From NCBI GenBank assembly GCA_040219735.1, contig JAVJRX010000013.1: a stretch of DNA of 64,000 nt. One strand, given 5' to 3'. Of this stretch, positions 24,928 to 35,100 are shown in pieces. Below the pieces are notes generated by a model that had not been told where the DNA came from, made no database searches, and saw nothing but the letters and a program-made list of their open reading frames with translations. The position numbers were made by a program, and so were the translations under genes. Origin of the DNA: Coleofasciculus sp040219735. GTDB taxonomy: Bacteria > Cyanobacteriota > Cyanobacteriia > Cyanobacteriales > Coleofasciculaceae. The number at the start of each line of letters is the position of its first letter. Within the stretch, counting starts at the first letter, position 1.

Positions 24928-26397
24928 ATGATTCAATTAAAACCGCTCACAGTTGGACCCATTCTCGGACATGTGACTGACCAAAGCGCCCGTATATTTG
25001 GACGGGCTGAATATCTGCCATCACCTCATGCGTTACCCCCAGGGTGGGGTGTGCAAACCCATCAACTGTTTCAACCCTGTTTTGGTGTAGCTCGTATCCG
25101 TGCCGTGGGAGAGTCAGAGTTTCAGCCATCCCAATTCTTTAAAATGAATCCAAATTTTGATATGTCTGGGGTCATCACGTTTACCGGACTCAAACCTGAA
25201 ACCGACTATGAGTATCAAATGGGTTGGTTTGTCTGTGAAGATGAACCCGATTCCAAACTAAAAATAGACTGGTCAAAAGCCAATCAACAACGCTTTAAAT
25301 CCGGCAGTAATGATTCCCAGCGTCCTCGTTCCTTTGTCTATGGAGCCTGCCGTTATATGCAGCGACTAGCGCCCGGAGTGTGGCGATATGTCGAAGATGG
25401 AGAGCAAACCTTTGCGGCAATTAATCAACAAATTGAGCAAGGGATTGCCACGGATGCGTTTCTTTTACTGGGTGACCAAATTTATGCCGACGATAACTTC
25501 GACGAAGTTGCTGACACTGACTTAACCGTTGAGCGATATTTTGACCGCTATCGAACCACCTTTTCGCAACCCAACGTGCGGCAACTGATGGCACAAGTCC
25601 CCACCTACATGACCCTGGATGACCATGATATCCTGGACAATTGGCCCGGTAATGCTGGGGACAAAGAATGGCAACTTGTGTATCCCGCCGCGCTTCAAGC
25701 CTATGAAACCTACCAAATGAGTCATGGTCCTTTATTCCCTGCACTCGAGGAGGATGAACGAGAACGGTATAGTGGCTACTGGGGGAATTGCCGCCTGTGG
25801 TACACCTTTGAAGATGGCTGCTGTGACTTTTTCGCCCTAGACTGTCGCACAGAACGGCAGTTAGGTGATACGACAGAAACCCGTGCCATGCTAGGCGAGA
25901 CACAAATGGAGGCTTTAAAAGCCTGGTTATGTGATGGTTCAAGTCGGGTTAAATGTGTGATGACGTCCGTTCCCTTTTTTCCGGATAAGTTGTCTGGAGA
26001 GGGACTCGATTCAGACAAATGGGGCGGGTTTCTAAAGCAACGTACAGAACTGCTCGATTTAATTTTCGACCATGATATCAAACGGGTCGTCTTTTTAGCC
26101 GGAGATGTCGCTTGTGGCATGAGTGCGGAATTACGGTGTCAGGAGAAGCCGGATTTTAAAATAATTTCGGTTATCTCTTCAGGTCTGTCTTGGCCCCTGA
26201 TTCACAGGAAAGCGAAGCACTTCCAGATGGAGGGTAAATTGGTCACGCTTTCAACTCACCGTTACGAGTTAGCTGAAGCCGGTCCAGTGGTTTCCGTTGA
26301 TCTGTTCACACGAGTCACCATTGATTTAGATGGATTGACGGTGGAGATATTTTCTAGCCAAGGAAAATTGATGAATAAAAAAGTACATAAGTTTTAA
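24928..26397 (+). CDS. PhoD-like metallophosphatase
   Basis: A 489-residue member of the alkaline-phosphatase-D superfamily. It lacks a signal peptide, unlike secreted PhoD, so it is likely cytoplasmic. An N-terminal Ig-like part (GRAEYLPSPHALP, TDYEYQMGWFV) precedes the metallophosphatase core: FVYGACRYMQ, LLLGDQIYADDNFDEVADTD, and YMTLDDHDILDNWPGN; these supply the Asp/Asn/His metal ligands. VVFLAGDVACGM is the last family block. It is the fourth frame of the MATE/decarboxylase operon, and may remove or attach a phosphate on the pathway intermediate. That is inference. Confidence 0.82.
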   Translation: MIQLKPLTVGPILGHVTDQSARIFGRAEYLPSPHALPPGWGVQTHQLFQPCFGVARIRAVGESEFQPSQFFKMNPNFDMSGVITFTGLKPETDYEYQMGWFVCEDEPDSKLKIDWSKANQQRFKSGSNDSQRPRSFVYGACRYMQRLAPGVWRYVEDGEQTFAAINQQIEQGIATDAFLLLGDQIYADDNFDEVADTDLTVERYFDRYRTTFSQPNVRQLMAQVPTYMTLDDHDILDNWPGNAGDKEWQLVYPAALQAYETYQMSHGPLFPALEEDERERYSGYWGNCRLWYTFEDGCCDFFALDCRTERQLGDTTETRAMLGETQMEALKAWLCDGSSRVKCVMTSVPFFPDKLSGEGLDSDKWGGFLKQRTELLDLIFDHDIKRVVFLAGDVACGMSAELRCQEKPDFKIISVISSGLSWPLIHRKAKHFQMEGKLVTLSTHRYELAEAGPVVSVDLFTRVTIDLDGLTVEIFSSQGKLMNKKVHKF

Positions 26398-26516
26398 GGA
26401 GAATATCACTGATTTAATCTAGGTTTGTAGTTGCGCTTTAGCGCCTTAACGCCCAATCGTTGACTACAAAAATTTAGGTCAGTGATAGTTTTGGCAAGTG
26501 GAATGTCGCTAATTTT
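26398..26516. other. Short inverted-repeat gap between convergent genes
   Basis: atcactga at 26405 and tcagtgat at 26480 are inverted; inside lies the hairpin gcgcttt/agcgcc. Could terminate both genes; no T-run. Confidence 0.35.
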
Positions 26517-27497
26517 CTAAAGATAGTCCACTTTAAGTTGTTTAGCTAATGTTTGGCTTTCGATCAAATTTGGCGGTTCAAGTCCCACACGACTACATTT
26601 GATCGAAGCTGTAGCTGTCGCAAACCGTGCCATCGTCTCCAAACTCCACCCCTTAAGATAGCCGTAGATAAAACCGGCTGAGAACGTAGCACCTGCACCA
26701 AATGAATCAATTGCCTGAATTGAGGGAGCATGAACCCGAATCGCCTTCTGCTCCTGTGCGACCAAGCATCCTTCTCCGGCTAGAGTGATCAGTGCTGTTT
26801 TTATGCCCGCATCCAACAAGGTTTGGGCTACCGCTAAAGGCGATTGATCACCCCGTTGGGCAGAATCTGTAATGGCTTGACACATTGTCGCGCGTCCCGC
26901 ATAACGGGCTAAAATATCGGGATCTTCGTGCAAATGTTCCAGGTTTAAAAAGACAGGAATATTGAGTTTAATCGCTTCATCCATAGGACGGAGAATGTGA
27001 TCTTCGTCATACCAATCGACATACAGGAGACGGCTTCCGTTTAACAGAGACAAATCAGCCGTATCTAACGTCGCCAATAATTTTTTATCCGGTTGCCAAA
27101 AGTAAGTGCGACCCCCCATAGCATCTGAAATCAACACCACGGGTACTGTTGAAAGTTGCGAATCTAGGCGCACTTCACCTAAGACACCTGCCGATTTAAG
27201 GTGTTCTGCCAGCCATCGTCCTCGATAGTCTTCCGCCAAGGCTGAACCAATCAAACCACTATGAATATCCCACCCGTGCAATATTGTGGCAATCATGGCG
27301 GCATCTTGTCCCAAACTATCTCGTTGTTCCTGATATATGCAGCCAAAATTCCGTTGGGGCCATTCATCGATTACGAATAACTCCATTACCATCAGCGAAC
27401 CAAAACAAACAATTTCTGCTGTGGTTGGACGTTTGACATCACGTTGGGTATATTTTTCTGTCGTCACTTTTGTATTTTCTAATTTAACTCGATACAA
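26517..27497 (-). CDS. PfkB-fold carbohydrate kinase lacking the catalytic Asp
   Basis: A 326-residue ribokinase/PfkB-fold protein. Sugar-site and lid features are present (VCFGSLMVMELFVIDEWPQR, GQDAAMIATILHGW), and the anion hole motif near residues 258-270 reads DSFGAGATFSAGF. In active PfkB kinases this is D(S/T)xGAGD with the final Asp as catalytic base; here that residue is Ala (codon GCT, one base from GAT). So phosphoryl transfer is probably lost, or the role is regulatory or binding only. It is convergent with the MATE/PhoD operon. The 23 residues before TTAEIVCFGSLM may be a late addition; a later Met is MVMELFVI, too far in. Confidence 0.8.
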   Translation of the reverse strand: MYRVKLENTKVTTEKYTQRDVKRPTTAEIVCFGSLMVMELFVIDEWPQRNFGCIYQEQRDSLGQDAAMIATILHGWDIHSGLIGSALAEDYRGRWLAEHLKSAGVLGEVRLDSQLSTVPVVLISDAMGGRTYFWQPDKKLLATLDTADLSLLNGSRLLYVDWYDEDHILRPMDEAIKLNIPVFLNLEHLHEDPDILARYAGRATMCQAITDSAQRGDQSPLAVAQTLLDAGIKTALITLAGEGCLVAQEQKAIRVHAPSIQAIDSFGAGATFSAGFIYGYLKGWSLETMARFATATASIKCSRVGLEPPNLIESQTLAKQLKVDYL

Positions 27498-27826
27498 TTA
27501 GATAGTAGGGGTGTCCTGCTAATAGCTCAGGGATAATTAATTCGTTAGGACTATAATATCATTTATGAGTGTCAACTGAAAGCTGAAGTTCCTCTGATTA
27601 ACATCTGTACCACCCCGACGCCGATTTCGCGATCGCGCTACCCCACCTACTTCAGATATGCGCCCGGTGATGAAACTTAAGTCTCAGGGATTGAGGGGGC
27701 AAAATAGTCGCTTATGGCACTAAAGTGCCTACTACGAACCTAAATGAAGTCTGGGACATTCTATTCAAATACGTCATCGTCTATAAAAATATTTTTCGCC
27801 TGAATTCCTTCGTCAAAGGGTGAATT

Positions 27827-27890
27827 GTAGGGGCGGGTTTAGCCATTAATGTCAATTATTCACCAATAACTGAACAACAAAACCCGCCCT
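27827..27890. repeat. Family-A element
   Basis: gtaggggcgggttt at the left, aaaacccgccct at the right, 64 bp. Confidence 0.65.
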
Positions 27891-28071
27891 TGTCCAACGA
27901 TAAACCCTAAAAAACCAGCCTTTGTTAATCATTCATAATCAAAAAATTTTAGTTGCGAATATTACCATTGAATTTGTTTTTTGAATTGAATTTAAACGCC
28001 AGTCGTAAGGGATGCGATTCTTCAATTTGGTTGGGTTTCCTATCGTCAACCCAACCTACAACCTGTTCCAC

Positions 28072-28130
28072 GTAGGGGCGCACCGACGTGCGCCCGGTTT
28101 AACCGTCAAATCTATTCCACAACACAATTT
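28072..28130. repeat. Family-B element
   Basis: gtaggggcgcaccgacgtg then cgcccggtttaaccgtcaaa and tctattccacaa. The same order (core, tttaacc, gtcaaatc, attccac) is seen at 7311 and 12430. Confidence 0.6.
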
Positions 28131-28233
28131 TCGCCGTGCCGCGCCAGTGGAGGGCGACCCGATCCAATTAAGTTTATTGGTGTTGTTCATTAGTGCAAGT
28201 AAAGCCCCTACAATGACCAATAACCAATGACCA

Positions 28234-31200
28234 TCAACCCGTATTCCGCATTCCTGCAGCAATACCGTTAATCGTCAACAAAGCACCCCGCAGTAACTCA
28301 CCTTTACTATACCGAGATTGAACAAACCCCGATGCCATCTGAGTGCTATGCTGGCGCAACCGTTTCAGCAAAGAGACTTGCAAGAAACCCAGGGGAACAA
28401 TCGTACCATTCCGCAATTGTACCGATCGCTGTAACTCTGGATCACCATCCAGTAACTGCTTGTGTCCGGTAATTAACGAGATTAACTCACGAGTCAGGTT
28501 AAATTCATCGGTAATTTGCTGGAATAACCGATCAAACCGTTCTCGATCATCGGGATGGGACAATTTCTCCACATAATGACCCGCAATTTGCAGATCCACT
28601 TTTGCCAACGTCATCTCTACCTTAGAGATAACCATCTTAAAAAAGGGCCACTTGAAGTAAAAATAACGCAACAGCTTCAAATTTTCTTCGGGTTCCTCAT
28701 CCAAAAACCCTTTCAACGCCGCACCCACACCATACCAACTCGGTAATAAGAAACGACTTTGCGTCCAACTAAACACCCAAGGAATTGCCCGCAGACTGGT
28801 AAAATCTTTCTTACCACCGCGACGGGTGGGACGGGAACTGATTTGCAACTGACTAATTTCCTGAATTGGCGTCACTTCATTAAAGAAATCCAAGAAATCC
28901 GGCTGCTCATACACAAACCCCCGATAATGTTGGCGCGATCGCACCGCCAATTCTTCCATTATTTCGTTCCACGGTTCCAGGTTATCAAAGCCGCTTCCCA
29001 GCAAACTCGCTTGAATCACCGCCGTGGTTACGGTTTCTAGGTGATAAAGTGCCAACTCCGGCAAAGAATACTTAGACGCGAGCACCTCACCCTGTTCCGT
29101 AATCTTAATCCGTCCCTGGATACTCCGCCCCGGCTGCGCCAGAATCGCCTCATAGGTCGGTCCACCGCCACGCCCCACGGAACCGCCGCGTCCGTGGAAA
29201 ATACGTACAGCAATCCCATAGTCTTCCGCAATTTGCTGTAGGGCTTTTTGCGCTTTGTGAATTTCCCAATTACTGCTTAAGAACCCAGAATCCTTGTTAC
29301 TGTCTGAGTAGCCCAGCATTATCTCCTGCAACGGTTGAGGATAAGAGGGGAAAGTCGGGGAACCCTTTTCAGCTATCGTCTTTTCGTAATCCTTCAGCGC
29401 CTCATAACCACCTGCTAAACAGGCTCGATACAGGGGTAACTCAAACAGGGATTTCATCACCTTTGGCGCCCGTTGCAAGTCGTCTACCGTTTCAAATAAG
29501 GGGACAACTTGAATAGTACTCTTCCCAGTTGCTGGATCATAGAGTCCAGCTTCTTGAGCCAAAAGCAACACTTCCAACAAGTCACTGGCTTCGTGGCTCA
29601 TGCTAATAATGTATGTTTGGCAAATTTGTTCACCAAACTCTTGTTGCAGCCGTCGCAACATGCGGAAGGTTTCAATAATCTCGCAGGCTTCGGGAGAAAA
29701 GGGGAGTTCACCAGGAATTAAGGGGCGTCGTGTGGGTAACTCGTTAGTTAACCATTCGGTGCGTTCGGCTTCAGATAATTCGTTATAGGGCTTGGGTAGA
29801 ATTTGCAGATAGTCGGTAATCTCGTGCATCGTATCACTATGACGAGAACTTTCCTGCCGAATATCTAGGTGTGCCAGATTAAACCCATAAATTTCCACCT
29901 GACAGATCAGCGTATCGAGTTCCTGACAACTTAATCCCGTCTCCGCTAAGTTACGTTGAATTAATTGCAACTCTGCCAAAAATTCCTGATCCGATTGGTA
30001 AATGCAGGGGTTAGTCGTTTCCAGAGCCATTGGCTGTAGCGGTTGGCTCTGAGAAAGGTGGAGATTACGCGCCAGGGTATTTTCCAGTCGTTGCTGAATA
30101 TAGGAGAGTTTGAGACGATAGGGTTCTTGGCGGTAGCGAATTGCCAGTTCCTCATAAACCTCCGGTATTTGGGAGCGATCTTGCTCCAGAGAGTCCAATA
30201 ATTCGGGTAAGACATCACTCCAGTGCAATGACAAGCTCAACAAATTGGTCAGATGTTTAACGGAGTGGATATATTTTTCCAGAACCAGATTTCGCTGATA
30301 GCAAGCCGTTTGCCAGGTCACTTCCGGTTTAACGGAGGGGTTCCCATCTCGGTCAGATCCCACCCAAGAGCCAAACTTACAGAAATTTTTCCGGGGTGGA
30401 TTCAGCCAAGGAAAGGACGATTGTATACTCTGTTTTAAGCGGTGATAGAGTTGGGGAATGGCATCAAACAGGACTTCTTGAAAATAGTGGAGGGTGTAAT
30501 CCACCTCATCCAAAACCGTGGGCTTAAATTGATGCAGTTCATCGGTACGCCACCACAGCCGAATCTCTTCTCTGAGTTGTTCGGTGTAGTCTTCCACTTC
30601 CCAGGATGAGTTGAGACCTAAGGCGCGGGATGCTTCCTCCGCTTGGTCAAGCTGTTGCAGGATTGTCGAAATACGCCGTTGTTTTTGCCGAATCGTGTGT
30701 CGGACAATTTCTGTCGGGTGCGCGGTAAAGACTAGGCGAATATCCAGATTGTCAATTAGCCGCTGAATATGCTGGGGGGGTACGTTGAGGTCGCGCAGAT
30801 AAGGAAATAGCCAATGGAAGGTACTGTTGGTATTTGCGGATTTTCTATCGTCCTGCCAACGTTTTTCTAATAAATCCGCCATCGGTTCACTCCCGGATGG
30901 TTTAGCATCGTCACTGTTGTTGGATGCTTCGAGTGAACTGCCATTAGCTTTCATCGAGGTGCGATTGCTCCCCGCTAATGTATTGTAGGTAGCCCGCCGT
31001 AAAAGTTGTTGATCGCGTTGTTCGTAGTGTTGTTCGACACCGTTAATCAGTTGGAAATAAAGCGCAAAAGCACGAGATGCCCGAATCGCGGCGTTGAGGT
31101 CAAGCCGTTCGATCACTTCCGGAATCGATGAAAGCGAAAACCCTGTGGCTTGTCCTTCTGGCGAACTTAATTGGCGCAAAGACGCCAGCAAATCGACCAG

Positions 31201-31332
31201 TTCCTGACCGCATTCAGAAAGGAGAACCGACTCCCACAACTGTTCCACAACTTTGATGCGATGACGCAACAGGAGCTTGGATGTAGATGGGATGGCAAAT
31301 TCCTGATCGGATGAGTGGAGGAGGGAACTCAT
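28234..31332 (-). CDS. ppc: Phosphoenolpyruvate carboxylase
   Basis: A 1032-residue PEPC making oxaloacetate from PEP and bicarbonate, the anaplerotic carbon entry in cyanobacteria. Catalytic landmarks: VFTAHPTEIVRHTIR with the essential His, GSWVGSDRDGNPSV, the LGYSDSNKDSGFLSSNW block, and FHGRGGSVGRGGGP for PEP binding. The C-terminus ends IAAGMRNTG as in all PEPCs. An insert at about residues 110-150 (rich in Ser/Asn, NGSSLEASNNSDDAKPSGSE) varies among cyanobacteria. The two plus-strand frames crossing it are shadows. Intact. Confidence 0.97.
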   Translation of the reverse strand: MSSLLHSSDQEFAIPSTSKLLLRHRIKVVEQLWESVLLSECGQELVDLLASLRQLSSPEGQATGFSLSSIPEVIERLDLNAAIRASRAFALYFQLINGVEQHYEQRDQQLLRRATYNTLAGSNRTSMKANGSSLEASNNSDDAKPSGSEPMADLLEKRWQDDRKSANTNSTFHWLFPYLRDLNVPPQHIQRLIDNLDIRLVFTAHPTEIVRHTIRQKQRRISTILQQLDQAEEASRALGLNSSWEVEDYTEQLREEIRLWWRTDELHQFKPTVLDEVDYTLHYFQEVLFDAIPQLYHRLKQSIQSSFPWLNPPRKNFCKFGSWVGSDRDGNPSVKPEVTWQTACYQRNLVLEKYIHSVKHLTNLLSLSLHWSDVLPELLDSLEQDRSQIPEVYEELAIRYRQEPYRLKLSYIQQRLENTLARNLHLSQSQPLQPMALETTNPCIYQSDQEFLAELQLIQRNLAETGLSCQELDTLICQVEIYGFNLAHLDIRQESSRHSDTMHEITDYLQILPKPYNELSEAERTEWLTNELPTRRPLIPGELPFSPEACEIIETFRMLRRLQQEFGEQICQTYIISMSHEASDLLEVLLLAQEAGLYDPATGKSTIQVVPLFETVDDLQRAPKVMKSLFELPLYRACLAGGYEALKDYEKTIAEKGSPTFPSYPQPLQEIMLGYSDSNKDSGFLSSNWEIHKAQKALQQIAEDYGIAVRIFHGRGGSVGRGGGPTYEAILAQPGRSIQGRIKITEQGEVLASKYSLPELALYHLETVTTAVIQASLLGSGFDNLEPWNEIMEELAVRSRQHYRGFVYEQPDFLDFFNEVTPIQEISQLQISSRPTRRGGKKDFTSLRAIPWVFSWTQSRFLLPSWYGVGAALKGFLDEEPEENLKLLRYFYFKWPFFKMVISKVEMTLAKVDLQIAGHYVEKLSHPDDRERFDRLFQQITDEFNLTRELISLITGHKQLLDGDPELQRSVQLRNGTIVPLGFLQVSLLKRLRQHSTQMASGFVQSRYSKGELLRGALLTINGIAAGMRNTG

Positions 31333-31544
31333 AGGGTCTGTTTGCAGTAAGACAAGGATGATCCATTTTAGGGGGTTAATGCTAACCTGTATAGTTTTAT
31401 TCTTGACAAATTTCTGGGAAGGGAATCTCGAAGGGAACAGGGAACGGGGAAAACAGGTACAGCAGGGTACAGGTGCTCATGAAGCTAAGGACAAATAATC
31501 ACCCATGAGGATCACAGCCGTTAACTTGAAATTTTCCCACCTAC

Positions 31545-31787
31545 TTAGTCGTCGTTAGAGGATGAGGGAGGCGTATCCGGGAAGGGAAGAATCGGTAAGC
31601 GCTCCCCACGAAAAACTTCTTCGCTGGCTTCTCCTACTTGTTGCAGCCATGAACCAATCCTGTTTAGGGAAATCACCCCCACAAGCATCGGGCCTGTGGC
31701 TAAACTTAAGAAGAGTTCTGCTGAATGTTTAACGGACTCCGGTAATGGGTTAACTTTTACCTGTGGATTTTGGTTCACCGATGCCAT
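31545..31787 (-). CDS. Conserved hypothetical, 80 residues
   Basis: A small protein with one hydrophobic stretch (AELFLSLATGPMLVGVISLN) and a Pro/Ser-rich tail (LPFPDTPPSSSNDD). It looks like a short membrane-associated cyanobacterial protein. Function unknown. It lies just upstream of ppc (212 nt, same strand) but the gap is too wide to infer an operon. Confidence 0.55.
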   Translation of the reverse strand: MASVNQNPQVKVNPLPESVKHSAELFLSLATGPMLVGVISLNRIGSWLQQVGEASEEVFRGERLPILPFPDTPPSSSNDD

Positions 31788-32150
31788 ATATAAAATTCAA
31801 CCTCCCACGAACAACGGTTAATCGTATACAAAAGACCTACCCCATATTTGATCATAGAGTGAAATTGGGATAGGTGCATCTCAATGCCAGCAAAATTAGG
31901 GGAAAGAAAAGCCACAGTGCAAGCGTAAACATCTTAATCGCTGACTTGATTTTACTCCCCTCCCTAACTCAAAACTTGGTTGGGGCGGGCGCGAGTCACA
32001 TCTGAGTGAAAAGAAAACTATAGTAGTAAAACCCGTCCCTACACACTCAAAACTCAAAACTCCCCCCCCAACTCCCCCGTTTTTCACTCTCATGTGCAAT
32101 CATGAGAGGAAAAATCAGCCGCCGTTATCAGTCCAGGTAACAAATTTGTA
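31788..32150. other. Non-coding gap with a decayed repeat
   Basis: At about 31980-32042 runs ggggcgggcgcgagtcacat through aaacccgtccctacac, a decayed family-A copy resembling that near 11086. Otherwise nothing recognised. The promoter for the SGNH gene should lie here. Confidence 0.4.
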
Positions 32151-35100
32151 ATGTTGGATGTCGAAGAGCGCAACTACAACAATCGTCCGTCCTCTTTGGC
32201 TCAATGGGTATACGATACCATCGGTCAACCGGGGGTGTGCCTGAGAGTCCGGTTACGAGGGAATAATTTGCATATTCTCTGTGAAAGCCGTGAAAGTATT
32301 CCGGCTCAAAGGGTAGTCAATCAATTGCTCCAAGCTCTCAAACCGGAAACCGCGACTTTTCCTGTCGATCTGGAAAGCCCTATCTACCAAATTATTATCT
32401 ACGGGCGTAAAGTTTCCCAGGCACATCCAGAATGGGTCAAGGAAATTCGCCTCAACACAGATACCAATAACACAGAATCTGTCCCTGAACCATCCTGGGA
32501 AACGACACCCGCTCAATCGGCGTTTATCATCTCCCATGAAAGTCTCGCCCGTTCCGGTTCCCCAGACGCGATCGCACGGTATCTGAGTGCTAATCTGAGT
32601 CATTTGGGTGTGAGTGTCAATATCCAGATTCAGGACTTGCCAACTAAGGACAATCGAGAACAGTCTCTGGTCAAGCAAAAACCCAAAATCCCCTCCCAGT
32701 CCTCACCACCTTACCATCGGCGGCTGTGGGTTATCTGTACCTCGAACTATAGTCCCGATTCAGCGTTACTGTCTGAGCCAATTGTTCAGCTTTTACGCTC
32801 TCTAGAACTGACTGAGTTTAGAGACGCCGCCATAAGCGCTCAAGTGAGGGGAGAAGCCACTCCAGAATGGATGGTGCGGGTGGATTTGACGCCCACTGAC
32901 GTGATGCTAAAGGATTGGGCGCGTTGGGGAGATGTGCAAGCGATCGCGACGCTATCGAATCAGATGCTAGCGCAAGTCGGGATGACGGTGCGGGCTGTAT
33001 TGAAAGAGACAACTCTACATCTGTTTTGCTCTGCCTTGGATCTGGGCAAAACCCCCGTTCCGGATCAAGCCACTGCCATGAATGCGATCGCGCCTCTACT
33101 CAAATCATTAAAGCCCCAAGGCATTAAAGCGGCAACTATTTATGGCGTTGAATCCGATTACTTTTCCCTCGAACCCGAACCGGAAAAACCTGTCTGGGTG
33201 GATTGGGTAACTTTACCCGCGAGTGAACAACCCCAACTCGCCTCATCCAGCTATTCCTTAGGGCAACAAGGCAATCTTAATGCCCTGACCTTTTTGCTAC
33301 AACGGTTGCTCAATCCCGATTTGGAGCAGCGACTAGCAACGGGTGGGATTCAGATCAAAGTGCGCCGTCAGCAAGACTTGCTGCACATTATGAGCGAAGC
33401 ACCCTTATGTCCCTCTAAAGCCCAAGTGAGTCTACCCATCGTTCGGTTTGTGCGTCAGCTTGCCATCTCCACTATCGCTGGAGTACGGATTTACGGACGC
33501 TCTGCTGGCGCAACATCTCCCGCCTGGAATTATGGTGTAGATTTTGCGGAACGCCGACGGTTGGCATTAGAAACTACCCCAGAATTTGTTTCATCGGATA
33601 CAGACATTAGCGAGCTAGTGGTTCCCACCGAGGAATCGGTGTCACGTCCGCATAGAACAGACAAAACGCTCAAAGAGGGTTTACCACGTCAGTCAAATAC
33701 CGCCGTTGGCACAATTGGACGTTGGTTGTGTTCGAGCCAACTTTTTGTTCCCACCCCAGACAATCAACGTGTAGCAGTTGATACTCAACGCACGAGTTCT
33801 GAATCGTCACAAGCGGTTAAAGTGGCATTGGTGTGGGGGATTATGGGATTATTGCTGATGTTTCTGTTTGATCGACCCGTTGGTCGCATCCTGCAACCCC
33901 AAGGCAACTTTTCCCAGCGAGATGCTGTATCGGCAGCACAGGAGTCACCGATTCCTGTAGACTTGTCCCAACTTTCGTTACAACAGGATAACAATCAGAA
34001 TAGCCAAGACTTCAACGCCTCTGGGTTTACCCGCGAAGGAGACAAAAGTATCATCATTGATGATTCCTTGCCCTCCCAGCGAAAAGATGCGACTCAAGCT
34101 GCCATGTTAGCCCTCGCCCGTTCCTCTAATCCCCCGTTTAATAACCAACTGCTCGATCAAAAGTTAGCCCTTTACCAAGAGCGCCTGCAACAAGGAAATC
34201 GCCCCGATGTGCTAATTATGGGCAGTTCTCGAGCCATGCGCGGCATTGATCCGGTGGCATTAGAAGAGGCATTAGCGGTTGAGGGGTATTCAGACATTGA
34301 TGTCTTTAATTTTGGCATTAATGGTGCCACGGCTCAAATTGTGGACTTAATGACGCGCCGGATTCTCACCCCGGATCAATTACCGAAATTAATTATCGTG
34401 GCAGATGGCGCTCGCGCCTTTAACAGTGGTCGAGTTGATGCTACCTTTGAGGCGATCGCGGATTCAGAAGGCTACCGTCAGCTTAATGCTGGCACATTTC
34501 CCGGTACCTCCACTCAGACGTCCGCCCAAGCCAACCAAACCTCCCAACCGTTGGCAGCGTTGAAAAGAAGTTATCAATCCATTGACGATGGGATGAATCA
34601 ACTTCTGGCAGGATTATCCTCAACTTACCCCCAACGGGATCAACTCAAATCCCTGTTAAGAGATCAGTTTGTCTCCGTGGTTAAAACATTGCCCAATACC
34701 TCCAATTCAACTGAAGCCGAGCAAGGCTTAGACAAGGATATGTCCATTGATATGGATGGCTTCCTGCCCTTATCCATTCGCTTTGACCCAGAAACGTACT
34801 ACCAGAACCATCCCAGAGTGACGGGGGCGTATGATGGCGATTATCAATCCTTCCAACTTCGGGGTAAGCAAGATCAGGCATTTGACGCCCTATTAACATT
34901 TGCTCAGGAACATGACATTACTGTAGTTTTTGTGAATCTACCCTTGACCAACGATTACTTAGATCCAGTCCGCCTTAAGTACGAACAGCAATTTAAGCAA
35001 TACATGCACGCGAATGCTGTTGAACGGGAACTCATTTTTCGGGATTTAAGTGGATTGTTATTCGATAAACCCGATCATTTTTCTGACCCCAGTCATCTCA

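Larger units (their letters stand above)
27498..28233. other. Long repeat-rich gap
   Basis: 735 bases without a gene. It contains the family-A element at 27827-27890 and a family-B element starting at 28072 with hairpin gggcgcac/gtgcgccc at 28076-28095. The plus ORF at 28012-28230 is built of this repeat sequence. No RNA gene seen. Confidence 0.5.

Noticed and set aside
28012..28230. Plus-strand 72-residue ORF
   Set aside because: Runs through a family-B repeat (GGGCGCACCGACGTGCGCCC) and has no RBS or family features.
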